Of a stretch of DNA of 64,000 nucleotides, positions 41,401 through 55,800 are shown one piece after another. The stretch covers positions 20,840,666-20,904,665 of the forward strand of contig NC_092579.1 in assembly GCF_037975245.1 (NCBI RefSeq), written 5' to 3'. The notes beneath the pieces are model-generated. The model was not told where the DNA came from and made no database searches. It was given only the letters and a program-made list of their open reading frames with translations. Source of the DNA: Apostichopus japonicus (taxonomy: Eukaryota; Echinodermata; Holothuroidea; Aspidochirotida; Stichopodidae). Position 1 is the first letter of the stretch. Every line of letters starts with the position of its first letter. A program made the translations under genes and the position numbers.

Positions 41401-43779
41401 GATTAATATGACAAGACAACAATTAAATGTTGCATGACATTTTAATTTCATGTTCTCTTTCAGCTCAAAAGCATTTGCCTCAAAATGATCACGCCTTGAG
41501 TGTCTGTCTAATCCAGTCAGATTCAGGGATATTTAATAGCTAGTTTCTTTATTTCTTTGCAGGCCATATCCGATGACTGGGAAGAGGGCAGTCTTCAACA
41601 AATTGAAGAGGACTTATGGGATGAAGCTAGACTTGAGGTAAAGGGTTATAACTGTCATTTAGTAGTAGACATCTGTTATGTTTATGCTCAAGTCTAATAT
41701 TAGGATTGTAACTTGTTTATAACTTAATGCAGTGTCTATCAAACTTAGTAAAATATACGTCATTTAGCAGACATCTATCATGTTTATGCTCAAGTCTAAT
41801 ATTAGCGAAATTGTCCTCTCCTGTACAAGTAATCCCGTCCAAATTTCTCTACATTGCGTATTTCGTCTTTGTGTTTCTAGTATTAACCAGGCCATATCTG
41901 TCACTACATTCCTGCCAGAATTTTGTCAAAATTTGTTACTTTTTCACAAACATAAATTTACAGTGTTGTAACCAGTTGACCCAATGGGAAGAATTGGAGA
42001 ACTACGCAACGATGAACATTGATGACGGCCAGCAGCCAGACATTACCAAAGTTTGGGATGGTGGCTACTCACAGGTATATAAGGCTAACACATGTTGAAT
42101 ACCAACCATGAAAAGCCCCACTGTTAAGTCACCATGAAACCAATTTTTTTAAAATTGGAGGAAAGTTCATGAGCACGAAGCATGCTTAATTTTGCCCCCC
42201 TGTGCCTTGTTTTGAACCAAATTTATGTTCACAGTTAATTTTTTAGTGCCTGGAGTCAATTTCTCTATTGACATACTGTTTAACGAGTCTACTGTTTCAG
42301 GATATTAGTTTTTGAACTATTCGGAGCACAAGGCTATAAAAGTTAACTCGCAGTAGTGGTTTCTAGGAAGAGAGTGCCTGGCAGTATCAGTAGATAACAA
42401 AATTACTACAGGAACAAACGTGCATAAGATGACATCGGTTATAAAATTTGAGGAAAGTTCACGAGCACGAAGCATGCTTAATTTTGTCACCCTGTGCCTT
42501 GTATTGAACAAAATTAACGTTCACAGTTAATTTTTAGTAGTGCCAAAAGAATTTCACAAGAGAGGGTCTGCAGCCCATAACTGGAATTGTACAGGGATCT
42601 GTCCCTTTGAGAATGTGTGCAGTGAGCTTTCTCTGAAGAAAGGGGGATAAAATTTATGGTAATCCTGCTAAGTTAGGGAATTGATGGGTTAATTTGCCTT
42701 TAGTATAGTAATACTTATTTTATGCAAGTATTTCTATAAACAACTATCATCTTAAAGGGTGTGAAGACTGGCGCAAAAAGAAACATCTAAAGGCCCGGTC
42801 ACACTATACCGATTTTTTATCGGAATACTATCCGATTTTCCCGGAGGAATCGAAACAGCCTGTTTTCCGTTCGGGTCTTCTAGCCATAGTGATAAATGAC
42901 CTGATTTGCTATCTGTTGAGCCATTCCGATGTGGAATAGCCCTCTCCTAACTTTTGATATTGACTCCGTTTCCTTTTATCGGATAGCTATCCGATTTCTC
43001 TTCCGATTTTTATCGTTTTTCGATGTGACGTCACTTCAGAATGTAGTCAGTTCTAGAACCCCTCAGATTTGAAGTAGGTATTCGAATATTCCACTGCATT
43101 CATTACATTCACTACCACAAACCTCACTCTTCGGCCTAAAATCGGAAAAATCGGACCGTATTCCGATAAAATATCGCTGTAGTGTGACCGGGCCTTAATG
43201 CCGGTAATTTGACCTAGTTTCGAATGAGGTGTAACAGAAGTGTTATAGACACCACCATTGATCCCGGAAGATACACACACAGCTTGCTACCATCGGTAAT
43301 TAGACACTAGTGTACAGTTAGTACATACAGCTGCTGTTAATACCCACAGCATAGTATACAAACGATACAGCGATGGACATCTCAGGTCCAGCTATAGATA
43401 ACAATTAAGGTATCACGTTTCATTACTGTCTGCATTTTGTAGCGACAAAAACAAAAGGTCACTTGCAAGCAACAGAAAGTAAACTTTTTCAGATGGCCGC
43501 ACGCGGTTTGGGGCGAGTCTTCAATGCCTTTAATGATTCATGTTTCACCCTTCTCTCCTGACAGGACCTGTACCTACCTTACATGATACGCAGTAAGATC
43601 AAACTACTCCAGAGCTCACTGATAGAGGGCGCCGATACCGCAGACGAGAGTCTTCTCCAGTTCGTCGACAATTCTATGCAGCAGCAGGATAGAAGAAATA
43701 TCTTAGAGGTCGGACTATTTCTATTCTATCTGCCGATATTTAAATATTGAATGCATAAAAGCAGTACTATTTGTTTGTT

Positions 43780-43810
<31 letters not shown>

Positions 43811-46800
43811 GTGTCATTTCTCTTCTTATTGCCATATATAGCAGAGTATTATTAAGTATTTGCAAAGTTAAGATGGACTTGATATAAATCTGGGTCTGAC
43901 TTCTCAGCCGTCTTTCCATCTGCATCCCTGTCGGGCATTCTCTTTTCTCCGTTATAGTCTGAAAGATGGTCAGCATGTTTTAATTATTGACGTGCGCTAC
44001 AATACTGGCAATAATGGCCAAGTGAACGATAAACTACATGACCGGACGTTGCAATATATGGTTTCTTTACATTTGCAGTTTCAGAGGCTAGCTGCATAGC
44101 CAACTTACTCTGAGCCTGTCACGGCACTCACAAGCGCCCTCACTTTGTAGGTACCTACATGACTATACTCCCTGGTGTGTTGTCCGCCCAAAAAATAACA
44201 CCATGACCAACCGAAAAGTCTGTCCTAATACTGCAAGCACTCCACCTGCACTACAATACTGTGTATTTAAGCAGGCAAATGCTGTTCTAGTTCATGATGG
44301 CCTTTGTCAAATTTTTTGTAAAATATATGGGGGGTTTCGTTGTGTTACTTCTGTTTTTTATTTCTCTTTCTCTCGGCAGTCAATAGCTTCAGTATTTGTG
44401 ATGTCATGATCAAGTTTTAGTTCTCCTCATCTCTTCTCTTCATTTTCTTTTCCTCTTTTGTCTGTCTGTTTGTCCATCCGTCTGTCTATCTGTGTGTGTT
44501 CTCATACTTTCTGACGTGTAAACTGTTGACAATGTCTTAAAACCTAATTTTCCATTCATACGACAGGTTCGAAATAGTGAAGATCTCACAGGCCTCTTCG
44601 TTATTCAAGAAGATTACCAGAGAGCCAGGTATTACCTCGACAACTGCACAAAGTCATTCCTCGAGGTCAGTTTATAAAAACGTCACTCTTTACCAATAGT
44701 CTTGTTTGCGTTTCAAAGTTTTCATCAAGTATTTCATTGGTTAATTATTTTACTTCACCTTAAAACAACAACAAGAAATAATACAGAGAATTGAATTCAC
44801 TGTGTGAAAAGTAGGGAGATGTGGGGGCTACGGCCAGGCTGCACATATGATGCAGCCTTTTCCGCTGGTCTGGAGAGAGACGATCTGTTTGGTTTGATAT
44901 TAATTCAGCCTTCCTGCATTAATGTTTGCAGCTGCTGCAGCATTCCTTTCTGAGACACAGTGCCTATTGAGAAAGACATTTTGCGACAGCACAAGGGTTA
45001 TTTTGATGGAAATGATTTACATCTAATTGAGACATTAATTTATTTGATGTGTTTTCAAGCAAAGTGCCTTTTATTCATTTTGTGTAGCATGCCAGTCAGC
45101 GTTAAGAGTGTGTTGAGGTTGACTTTTGACTTTTGTCATGCGTCCTCACTTATAATACCTACCCACACGCAGTATTTATATGGACAAAGGGTAAAATAAC
45201 TTACTTGTCACTCCCTGAGTTGGAGTTCATGCCTCCTGTCGTTGATATGGTAACCTGTTTGATTCCATCGTAGGAGTGGTCCAGTATGAACCCCTTGATG
45301 ACCAAGACTCGTTCTTCTAAACTGCAAGGAGTCCAGAGACTCATGGAGATCCATCAGTTTGTAGACTTTATGAACAAGAGCGACGTAACGCAATCAGAAG
45401 GCTGTAGGAAGAGTAGACGTATGCTGGAAAGGTGGTCGAGTTGTCTACCAGATCCTAAGAAGGACTCTGTGACAATCTGGGATGACATTGTAACCAACAG
45501 GTAATTAAACCCAGCAGGAACCCCCATGTATTATTAGGGATGATCATGCATACTAGCACACACAGGATTGACAGTAATCATAGAAGAAACATTGTACCCA
45601 CACAGTCTGGAGAAAAGTAGGGAAAATGGAAATATCTCTTTTCTGGGTCTTGAATTGTCCTTGAATTTTGAACTTTAGTCTGGAAAGGTGAGGAAAAATT
45701 CTTATTTAAAGCAGCATTTTGCGTCCTTTTCTATGATTTTTCTCAACCTCACTGATTCCACTTTGTCATAACGACATACATAACTAGCTAATCTATTTAT
45801 ATTTTACTTCAAATGGTGGCATAAAAGTCGAAAAATTTGCAACTTTCAACTTTGTTGTTCTCCAAGATATTTTCCGTTGGGAACCCAATAAACCTCGCCC
45901 ATAATATGAATATTTAAACACTACGAACGTCATTGACAGATACGTAATATAACACCACGCTTGATTTGTGTACAGTCTATATGGCAGTTGTACCAGGGAG
46001 TTGCTTAACAACTCCCTGGTACAACCAACGCGAAGTCTTGAATCTATTTTTAGCAACGGCTCATAACTAAACCTGCATCTCTGATTGGTTGAATTCAAAC
46101 TAGTGGGTTTGGCGGAATTGTATGCGATTAATTTTAACTGTGAAATTTGTCGAGGACACTCTTCTCATTTATCGACATAAATCGTTAATTACTCGCTAAT
46201 TAACGCTCTTGGCAGGGTGAAACTTGGATGGTATCTTAGATAGCTGTTTTATGATTGATACATGTAAAAAAATCGATGCACATGTTAAAAAAGTGGAAAA
46301 AAGCGACCCAACGCAAAATGCTGCTTTAAGCTTTTCTTATTTTCATGAATACTGAAGTTTTTTTTTGTATAAGTGAAGAGAATGTTTTTGTGGTCATGGT
46401 TGGATGTATGCTCTACTGTGATCAGTCATATTAGTTAAATTTGCATTTTTTGATAGGGGTTAGCATACATTTTGCAACATTTTCAATTGTTAGGCCTTAC
46501 TGTAAGTTACCTAACATGACATCCTCATAAGTGTGTAGACTTCATAGAATACAATGAAACACATTTTGTTGATGAAAATGTCTGGATTTGTTGAAAAGTC
46601 TGGCAACTATGAAGAAAATGTTGTGACTACTAGTCAGGAAAGAAGCTGATGGACACATTGTCAGTCATGCCAGTTTCTTGAGGATTATTTCAATCCCTGA
46701 ATGTAGAATTATCCCCAAAAAACAAAATCTGGGAAAGCTGGAGAGAACCTGTCAGAGTAGAGCTTAACTTATGTTTACGAAGGAATCTCTAACACTCACA

Positions 46801-49800
46801 AAGGAAGAAAGTGCACCATTGAAATTGATATATTTTCTAATATGAAAAATTAATGATAAGACTAGTTTATTTTATTTTCAGAGTTTCAAAATGTTTCAGT
46901 TTATAACAACTTTCATATTTTTTAAATCTTTTTTGGGCTCTTGGTATAAAAACGAGATTTGGTATTAGCATCTTTACTAAGTTGAGGTGGCTGCTGAGAG
47001 ATCCTAAATTGTTAAATAAATATGAATTTTTTAATTTCTTTACACTTTTTTATTAGTTTAGTGTTGTTCCTTAAAAGCTATGTTTCTTCCAAAATATTAG
47101 GGTATTAATTGCTAAAATTGTCAAAAAACTTGTTTTTCAATAATTCTTTAATCTCCAAAGTAAATCCCAGTGGTTAAAGAGTGGCTAATATTAAATCTTT
47201 TTTCCTTTGTCCAGTTAAGAAAATTATTTATTGCATGATAACTTTTCAGCATATTTAGGAATAATTCTAGTTTATGATCAACTTTCATAACTTCACCAAA
47301 TCCTGACATTTAATAGGTAAATATATTCTGTATATTTACTTATGTTCTGTTTTTTTTTGAGCAAATTAGGCATAGGGCATTCTGCACTCTGAAAAGTATT
47401 GAATTTTTATTCAGTCATACTCCGTTGCTCAAGAAGAAAAAAAATGCCTGACCCTTGTCATTTCCTATCTCCAGATGTCTATTTATGGAAAAATTTGCAA
47501 CAAGATTCGACGTTGCTGATACTCAGGGCTCCGATTCCGAGGTTAAAGTAGAATTTGAGGAATACATCTCGATGGAAAAGACAAGACTGTCTTTAAAACT
47601 AGCTGAGAGTGCATCTGAGCAGGTGAGTAGGTTAATGGAAATAATGGACTTATTTATTATTTGTATATATATTTGTAAGTGAGCAACAGAAATCATGACT
47701 GGGAAATTATAAACAAAATTTGAAAGACACAATCCATGTTGGGTCAGAATGTGGTTTGAAGCAGTGACTTCTTGGTTGTAGGTCCTGTGCTCCATCGACT
47801 GAGCCGTCGAGCCCTTAGTTGGTGGATGCTGCAGTGCGTCACTGGGGAAGGTTGGGGGTGGGGGGGGTGTAGCTAGTCAAGAACCACTTAACCTTGCAAA
47901 CTTTGTAAGCAGGGGTCACGCACCAATTTCATTCAACCCAGAAAAATGGCAGGGAAGTTGTTTCAGGAGAAACTAGGCTTTTCATGTGTAAACATACATC
48001 TTTTTATCAATGACCATCAATATAAATGGAATTCTTCGGGGCAAACAGACATGTAATTTATAAATAAATTATCTAATTATTAGTTAATACCCATCAGCAG
48101 TGGTGCAACTACCATTATTGTTATGGGCGAGGGGTTGGTGGGGGGGTGGGGGATTAGATGTTATGTGTTATCCTGGGGAAGGGACCTATGGAAAAAGGGA
48201 TATTCCTTTCCATATTGGTCAAAAGGTAATTTTGGTCAATTGGGAGGATGTTTAGATGTAATTTTGCATTTTTGAAGTCTTTTTTAGCTGTTTATATTGC
48301 ACTGTTCATACGTAATAGATTTATTATTGTCTTTATCCTCTTGCCAATTGTTTAGGCTGTTTAGTTTGTACTGTTCATATGTAATAGATTTATCATTTTC
48401 TTTATCCTCTCGCGGATTGTCTAAGCTGTTTAGTTTGTACCGTCATACGTTATATATTTATTTTCTTTATCCTCTCGCCGATTGTCCAGGCTAACTTCCC
48501 AGTTGCTCTGAAGCACCTCAAGTCAACGTATGGTCACCTTGGTGACCACGAGGACCTCAGACTTCTGTGGACTCACACGTACGTCAAAATGCACCAGAAG
48601 AAGGCTTCTCTCCTTACGGCTGCGGAGAAAGTCACAACCTTACTGACTACGTTTGATCCAATGAGTAAGTCTGGCAGGAATTTCTTTCTATGAAGCTTTT
48701 TCGACAAGTGTTTTAGCATTACGTGTAATGAGTAAGCTCCTTAATGAAGGAACAACTGCAATTTTTCAGGCATCTTTCACATTTGTTGTCACTTTTGTGT
48801 GATCACTTCAGCTTATATCCCCCCATCCATGGCCAATTGTTTGGAAAACTCCAGCAGATATCAAAATAATCCCCCCCATTCTTGCCCTCCCTACTCTCTC
48901 CCTATTTTGGTGTATATCCTCTTGTCATCATCCAATATCTTAGTAACGTTATCTTGCTTTCAGGACAAGCATAACATGTTTATAACAAAATTCTCAAGAA
49001 GAAACTTGGCATAAAACCAAACCATTTGCAATCCAGTGACTAAAATTATCTAATATCAACTGTATTTGTTTGTCCATGGCTTAGGTAAATTAGAAAACAC
49101 AGAATCCTTCAAGACAAACAAATACAATTTTCAAAGCCACCAGATATTGAGCAGTGCATCCTTTGAAATGGTGGCAGACGCTCTTAACTCGGACACAGGT
49201 AGGTTTCAACAGCTTGTGGTTCAATTTGACAGAGGCGTGCGTAAGTAGTTTAAGTTCAAATTTACAGAGGGATGTGTAAGTAATATGGTTCAAATTCACA
49301 GAAGTAAAGTGTAAATCATGTTTCAATGTATCACGTTGCTTATCTTTGATTAAAGGCATTGAAGACTCGCCCCAAACCGCGTGCGGCCATCTGAAAAAGT
49401 TAACTTTCTGTTGCTTGCAAGTGACGTTTTGTTTGTGTCGCTACAAAATGCAGACAGTAATGATACGTGATACCTAAATTGTTATCTTTTGCTGGACCTA
49501 AGATGTCCATCGCTGTATTGTTTGTACACTGTGCTTAGGGTATTGACCGCAGCTGTATGTACTGACTGTACACTAGTGTCTAATTACCAACGGTAGCAAG
49601 CTGTGTGTGTATTTTCTGGGACCGATGGTGGTGTTTAACACTTCTGTTACACCTCATTCTAAACTAGGTCAAAGTACCAGCATTAGACGTTTCTTTTTGC
49701 GCGAGTCTTCACACCCTTTAATATGAATGGTCATCCATTGCCCCCATTTCCTGGAGTTTTATGTGTGCTAGACCTATGGTAAATTTTAAACAACAACAAA

Positions 49801-52800
49801 ATAATAATTGTGAAAGTCTGAGAAATGTCATGTTTGCTCACTCGCTTTAATATTTACATGCTTTTCTTTCTTTCTTTGTTTTTGTTGGTAAACTATTGAT
49901 CCTTTCTTGATGTAGTCTCATGCAAAACTAACAGATTTCTCAAGTGTCAACAAAGGCAGTAAAAGTTTGTAGTAGGAAAATGTGATTTTCCATTGTTTCT
50001 TAACTAGAAAATTGACAAAAAATGCTTGTTAATAGAGTATATAACACCATCAATATCAGTAAGATATATGATATTATTTGATGTAAGCCTGTGGGTAGGT
50101 TTCAGTGTGTTTATTGCGGTAAAAATGTACATTTACTGCACAGTCTAATTTTAGAAACTAAACTGTTTAGGGGGTTTCTTAAGGTCGTTTAATTTCTCGT
50201 TTTCACAGAAGCAAATATGTTAGGCAAGTTGCGAGAGACAGGAAAATTTGATAAGTTGAAGATGTTAGCCGGTGGCCAGTCAAGCATTAGTGCTGTGAGT
50301 ATCATCAAATGCTTTTTTGCCTACGAATTACAAGAATTATTAGAACCGGCAATGTTACACTATTTTATTCCGTAGCTGGTTGCATTTAATTTGAGCAAAA
50401 TCTTTGATTAAATTACAACTTTCAGTTTACGTTGTTGGTCGTAAACAGAGGTATAGAAGCATTTTAAATTTGCTGGCACAGAAATGTTTCAAAATCTTCA
50501 ACAATATTTACACAGCTAGCAAATTTTTTCTTGCAGATTTCTTCTGGCTTGTACACCAAAGCTCTGAAACAGCTACAAGAAATATCAGATCATTCCAAGA
50601 AATCAGATTCCGTCGAGGGAGAGAGTAAAACTGCGGAGTCGTTCGTCGCACTCGGCAAGTTCTGCGACAAAATCTTGAAGATGAAAGAAAACGGTGAGAG
50701 GCCTCATTCTTTTGATTCCGTCTCGAAAAGACCAGCAAAATTGGAAGCTTCCATGGCTAGCTTTTTATTTTCCACTCGAGCAATTTATGTTACTTTTTCT
50801 TGTGTTGATGTTACTTGTTAATTCCACACTTTTTCGGGGTTGCCTTTACGTACATGTGTAAAAGATGGAAGGGAAAAACAGGGTTTTTTTTATAGAGAAA
50901 TGTCCATGCACTTTTATACACTTCACTTGCTTTCATCGTGGAGGGGATGTTAAGCAGTGTATTAGTACGTTTGTTCACCACTTATGTAAATCATGTCAGT
51001 TTTGCCTAAAGTTCTGATAAAGGAGAGATTTTGGAATTAATTTTTTATAGGTGTCCTCACATCTCTAGTTAAGTATCAAATTTGTTTGTTTTCAATTGCA
51101 GTGGTGAAGAGGGGTAACTCATATAGATATGATGGCAGTAATATTCAATGAACACCCCTGAAGAAATTTTTGCATTAGGTATCGTCAAAACCTGTAGCTA
51201 GATTTAAAGGTCATCGTTTTGGTTACAATTTCATAACCAATTTCGTGACTGAATAAATGCTGTGTCTGACTCTTGTGTCTGTATACATTGTCTGTATGTC
51301 ATATTTAATTAATATTCACGATTGTATTTATGTCTCTCTCAAAATTCAATTCATGAAACATATTGAATTTGAAATGTAATAGGAAGTAAAACCTCTTTAG
51401 TTTAAAGCAGTAACGCTCTGTGTGGAAAAGTTTGAGATGATCCAGGTATGAATGACTTTTAAACCTGGTTGCCTCTTCTTGCTCCTCATATTCAGAGGAA
51501 GATGCTGATGACAACCTCCCATCTACAGCTCTCCCATTAACAGCCGACTTCCCATCTACTGTTGTGAAAAGTTTCCTGACAGCCATGAGATACAGCTCAT
51601 CAGAGGCAAAGCAGAGGTTCCCAAGGCTGCTTCAAATCATTGAAACCTATCCAGAAACTTTGAAAGATTTCATCAAAGAGGTGAGGATAGTTTTGAAATC
51701 AGAAGTTTGGTTTGTGTATCGATAAATAAGGTAAAGTAAGGGGTTTATAGATAGCAACTCTGAATTTTTGAAAGCAGGTGAAAACAGTATCACTGTGTTT
51801 TGACATAGAAACTATGTTTTGACATAAAAGATTCATTCGTTAGGCAAAAGAAAATCCCTTAAGTCACCTTGGTATGAATGAGAATTTGGAAAGAATTTTC
51901 ATATTTGAAAACATACAGTGTCACACAACGAGTTGGACTATACACTCTGAAATTTACTGCAAACTGTTGACACATTCATTCATTCAACCAATCAATCAAG
52001 AACATTTATAGCACCTAATATCCACCAAGTCAAGTAATGTTCAGCTGTGGTTTGAGTCAAGAAAAACGCTCTTGAGAACAGATAATTCTGAAGTTTCCTT
52101 TAAAAATGTTGACATTAATAGCTGTTTTTAATGTCAGTCGGTTTAAGTATGTTACGTAGATTAGGAGTCGCAAAAGAGAATGATCGACTGCCTGAGAAAA
52201 TGTTCCATTTCGGTTTGTTAAGAAGATTCCTTGAAGATGAAGGAAGGGAACAGGGAACAGGGAGAAGAATATGGTTGGATTAAATCGCAAAGATAAGGTG
52301 AAGCAAGACCATTGAGAAGTAATTAACAGCAAACTCATCTCCCAACCAAAATCAAACTTTAAGGAAAGTAAGGCTACAGTCATTACGTCCCTTGTAATTA
52401 AATCCGTATCGGAATCGATTGCAAAAACATTTAAAAAAAGTTTTAACCTCTTATCATTGACTCATGTAAATGTGAGTCAGATAGCAATCACTGTGACAGA
52501 ATTAAAATGATGTATTTTTCATTTTTTATTTTCTCCTTTTCCTTTTTTCTGATTTCTTGTAGACTTCCTCTGTACCATGTTGGATGTTCATCGGGTGGAT
52601 CAGCCAGATGGTGGCACTTCTCGACAAACCAGAAGCCGATGGTGTCGCCGGTATTGTGAAAGCCATCGCCGTAGAATACCCTCAGGTGAATCTAAAAACA
52701 AAATTTCGATACTGTCAATACGCCCAGAGGTGTCTTTGAAAAGATAAACCAAAACCAAACATGCTTTGATGTTTGTTCAAGGACCAGCGATATTTCATGA

Positions 52801-55800
52801 TATTGGTCATAGCAGACACATAATTTTAAACTTTATTTTTCATTTTTTTGCCATCTTTTATTCAAACTTTGAATTCAATGTACAATTTTGTTTTTCCATT
52901 TTCATAAATAAACAATAGCTATTTCTTAAATAGCTATTTATAGCATTTAATAGTAGTCCAGTCAAATTATAAAATACCTAGAACAAATTGCTTCAGAAGG
53001 TTTTTTTGCTTTGACTGGTTCATTGGACCCCACTGAACATCATATCGAAAGTTATCTCAAAGTTACCCACCCTAAGTGCCCTAATTTGCATAAATTCAAG
53101 ATGGCCGCCATGTCAGAATTCAATGTACAGCAAACTTTTTTTCTGGGTGGTTTTAGGGCCCATAAATGTATTGCCAACAGATAGGAATGTGATATCAATC
53201 TATCAAATAAGGCGAATTCCGTCATGATATGACGTCACTATGACGTAGTATTACGTCATGTGATGACGTAGTCGCTGATTTTTACTGAAAATAGACATTT
53301 TGTACCTTGTTATTGTAATTCCCTGTATAATTTGGTTTTGATTGCTGTTTCTTTAGCCCTAGAACACTCTTTGGGACCAAATACTTAGTCCAATAAACCA
53401 GCTGCACTACTTGGCTCAGCCCCCGTGAGTAACATGTCCGTGTCCTCCTCAGTCACGTCAATAGCTGTGCTATTGGAACAGGCATCACCACGACATTCAC
53501 CATAGGCATTTGTACATTTGAGGCCTTGCTTTCTGCAGCTGCATCTGTTTGTGGAGCAGTCCCCTTTACACTGGCACCTTATCAACTTGAGAATATTGTC
53601 AGGGCAGGCTGACAGTCCATTGTTCTAGGCATAAGTTTGCCCTGCAGATCCTGCCATCCCCAATCTACTGCCCTCAATGCACAGTCCTCATCCTTTGACA
53701 TCCAACATTTAGCTTGGTAAAAGGCTCGATATATGTGGTACATTCTGGCATCCAGTGTGGGTAGAAGATTTTGTATCTCTATGCTGGAAGCACACCTCAC
53801 TACTTTGTCCTTGAACTTCCTTATCCTCAGTGAATCTAAGGACTCTGTGTTCATGCCTCCGTATAATTCTACTAGGACCTTCTCCCCCGAGGTTTTCATC
53901 TCCTCACGAATGGAACAATACAACACTTGCTCCAGCTGCTTTGCAAACGAAGTGTTTGACATCGCCTTTTTGAGAGGTAGTCCCTTACCAATCCCGTACA
54001 ATCTCGAAGTTGTGTCACAACCTCCAATGGCATGGATGATGGGTAACAGGTAGCACAGCTTTTCACCCAGAGAAGTCTGCAAAGCATTGATCTGCCACTC
54101 TCTAATTTTAGTGTTTTTATCTGGTTTCACTGCTTTGTTCGATCGAAATGTCAACTCATCCATGTCCTCTTCAGCATGGTGACAAAGTAACATCAGAAGG
54201 TTGGTGTCTTCTCCGATAACATGTGTAGCACCAATTTTTGCGCACTTCACCCCAGTCAATGCAATCAAAAGATCAGCGTCACCTTTGGAGTGCAATGTTT
54301 TGATACCCTGGGTTTGGAGTTTTTCAGACAGGAAATTGATGAATTTCTACTTATTTTCGACGTTTGCCAAAAAGTGTTCCTTTTTCGACTTTAGCGCCAT
54401 GCTGCCAGTGAAGAACACCTGTGGACCAACTGCACCCTTTGATCGCCTGAGATGAGTCAAATATTTTGTGGAGCATGTCCGTTTCATATCCATCGAAAAC
54501 GATAATTGGATTTGCAAACGTGTTCACATAATTGACGTACGTAGAAGCTATGGAGTCAAACGTTTCACCCCTTTTCCAGGGAAATCTATGTAAAAGAGAA
54601 CCTCCATCGAGGACATTGTACACTGGTTTGCTGTCACGCGTCTGCTGGACTTCATTTGATGAAGTGGACGGTAGCGCATCAGCCAGTTGTGGCTTTTTTG
54701 CTTGGCGGAGAAGACCGTGTTTATCAAACAATGCTGTCGGTTGCGCAGAAAGTTCATATTTCAATAGATCGTCCAAGCTATAGTCACTGTTGTTAGCTAG
54801 AATTAGCAGCCTCTGAAAGAGAAGCTGAGGGTCAATTTTCAGTTTTTCGCCATCCACAACCCGCTGTGTCAGTCCCATTCTTTCTATTTGTTCCTTCCTT
54901 CTGAAGACAAAGTCAAATGCGTTTTGTCCCATCATTTTGTCCAAGATAGCTTCTCCGACTTTCCTTGCTTCTGTGGGTTACTTGCAGTCACGCCAGTGGC
55001 TACGTTGTGCAATGCTCCTTCTGACACGAATGGATTGTAGTCATTGAGGTACTGGAAGATCTCGCAAGTGTCTTTATGATCGCGTTCCTTCCGTGCAACA
55101 AAAAGGTACTTATGCTGATCACTAGTACTGTATGTTGCACCTGTACGTTCCTGCATCGATTCATTGATGTCAGCACAGGCGGGCATTGCAAGAAGCCAGC
55201 GTCAATTACTAGCGTAAAACTGAAAAAAGAATTTGTGTGACTGAATTTCCCGAAAGTTTGCCTGCTGGTTTGTTAGAAATGATCTCCCTTACCAGGTCCG
55301 TTACGGGAACTTGGATAATACCTACCCCACAAGGAATTTTCAGTAAAAATCAGGGACTACGTCACCACATGAAGTAATACTACGTCATAGTGACGTCATA
55401 TCATGACGGAATTAGCCTTATTTGATAGATTGATATCACATTCCTATCTGTTGGCAATACATTTATGGGCCCTAAAACCACCCAGAAAAAAGTTTGCTGT
55501 ACATTGAGTTCTGACATGGCGGCCATCTTGAATTTATGCAAATTAGGGCCCTTAGGGGGGTAACTTTGAGATAACTTTTGATATGATGTAGAGGGGACTC
55601 TAGGGAACTATTTAAAACAAAAACACCTTCTGAAGCAATTTGTTCTAGGTTCGGCCATATTCAGCATAGTTTGACTGGACTATAGCATAATTTTAAACTT
55701 GCTCTCCTATTTTCTTCTTATATACTATGTTTTATTATCTGTATCTATATTTTATTTTATTTTATTTATTCATATAAATAAATATATAATCTTTTTGCAG

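Larger units (their letters stand above)
52954..55682 (-). mobile_element. 2.7-kb transposon with about 340-bp terminal inverted repeats and a FEN1-like/CXC gene
   Basis: The ends are TAGTCCAGTCAAA at 52954 and the inverted TTTGACTGGACTA ending at 55682, flanked by TAG (52951-52953 and 55683-55685), so a 2-3 bp TA(G) target duplication is likely. Inverted repeats extend about 340 bp on each side with small indels. Between them is one broken - strand gene (53385-55186). No transposase of a family I recognise is present. The insertion lies in the intron between exons 48 and 49. Confidence 0.9.

Noticed and set aside
52819-55700. 15-bp direct repeat CATAATTTTAAACTT at 52819 and 55686 as the target duplication of the 2.7-kb transposon
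   Set aside because: The left copy is 120 bp outside the inverted-repeat end, and the sequence is A+T-rich; TAG at the element ends fits better.
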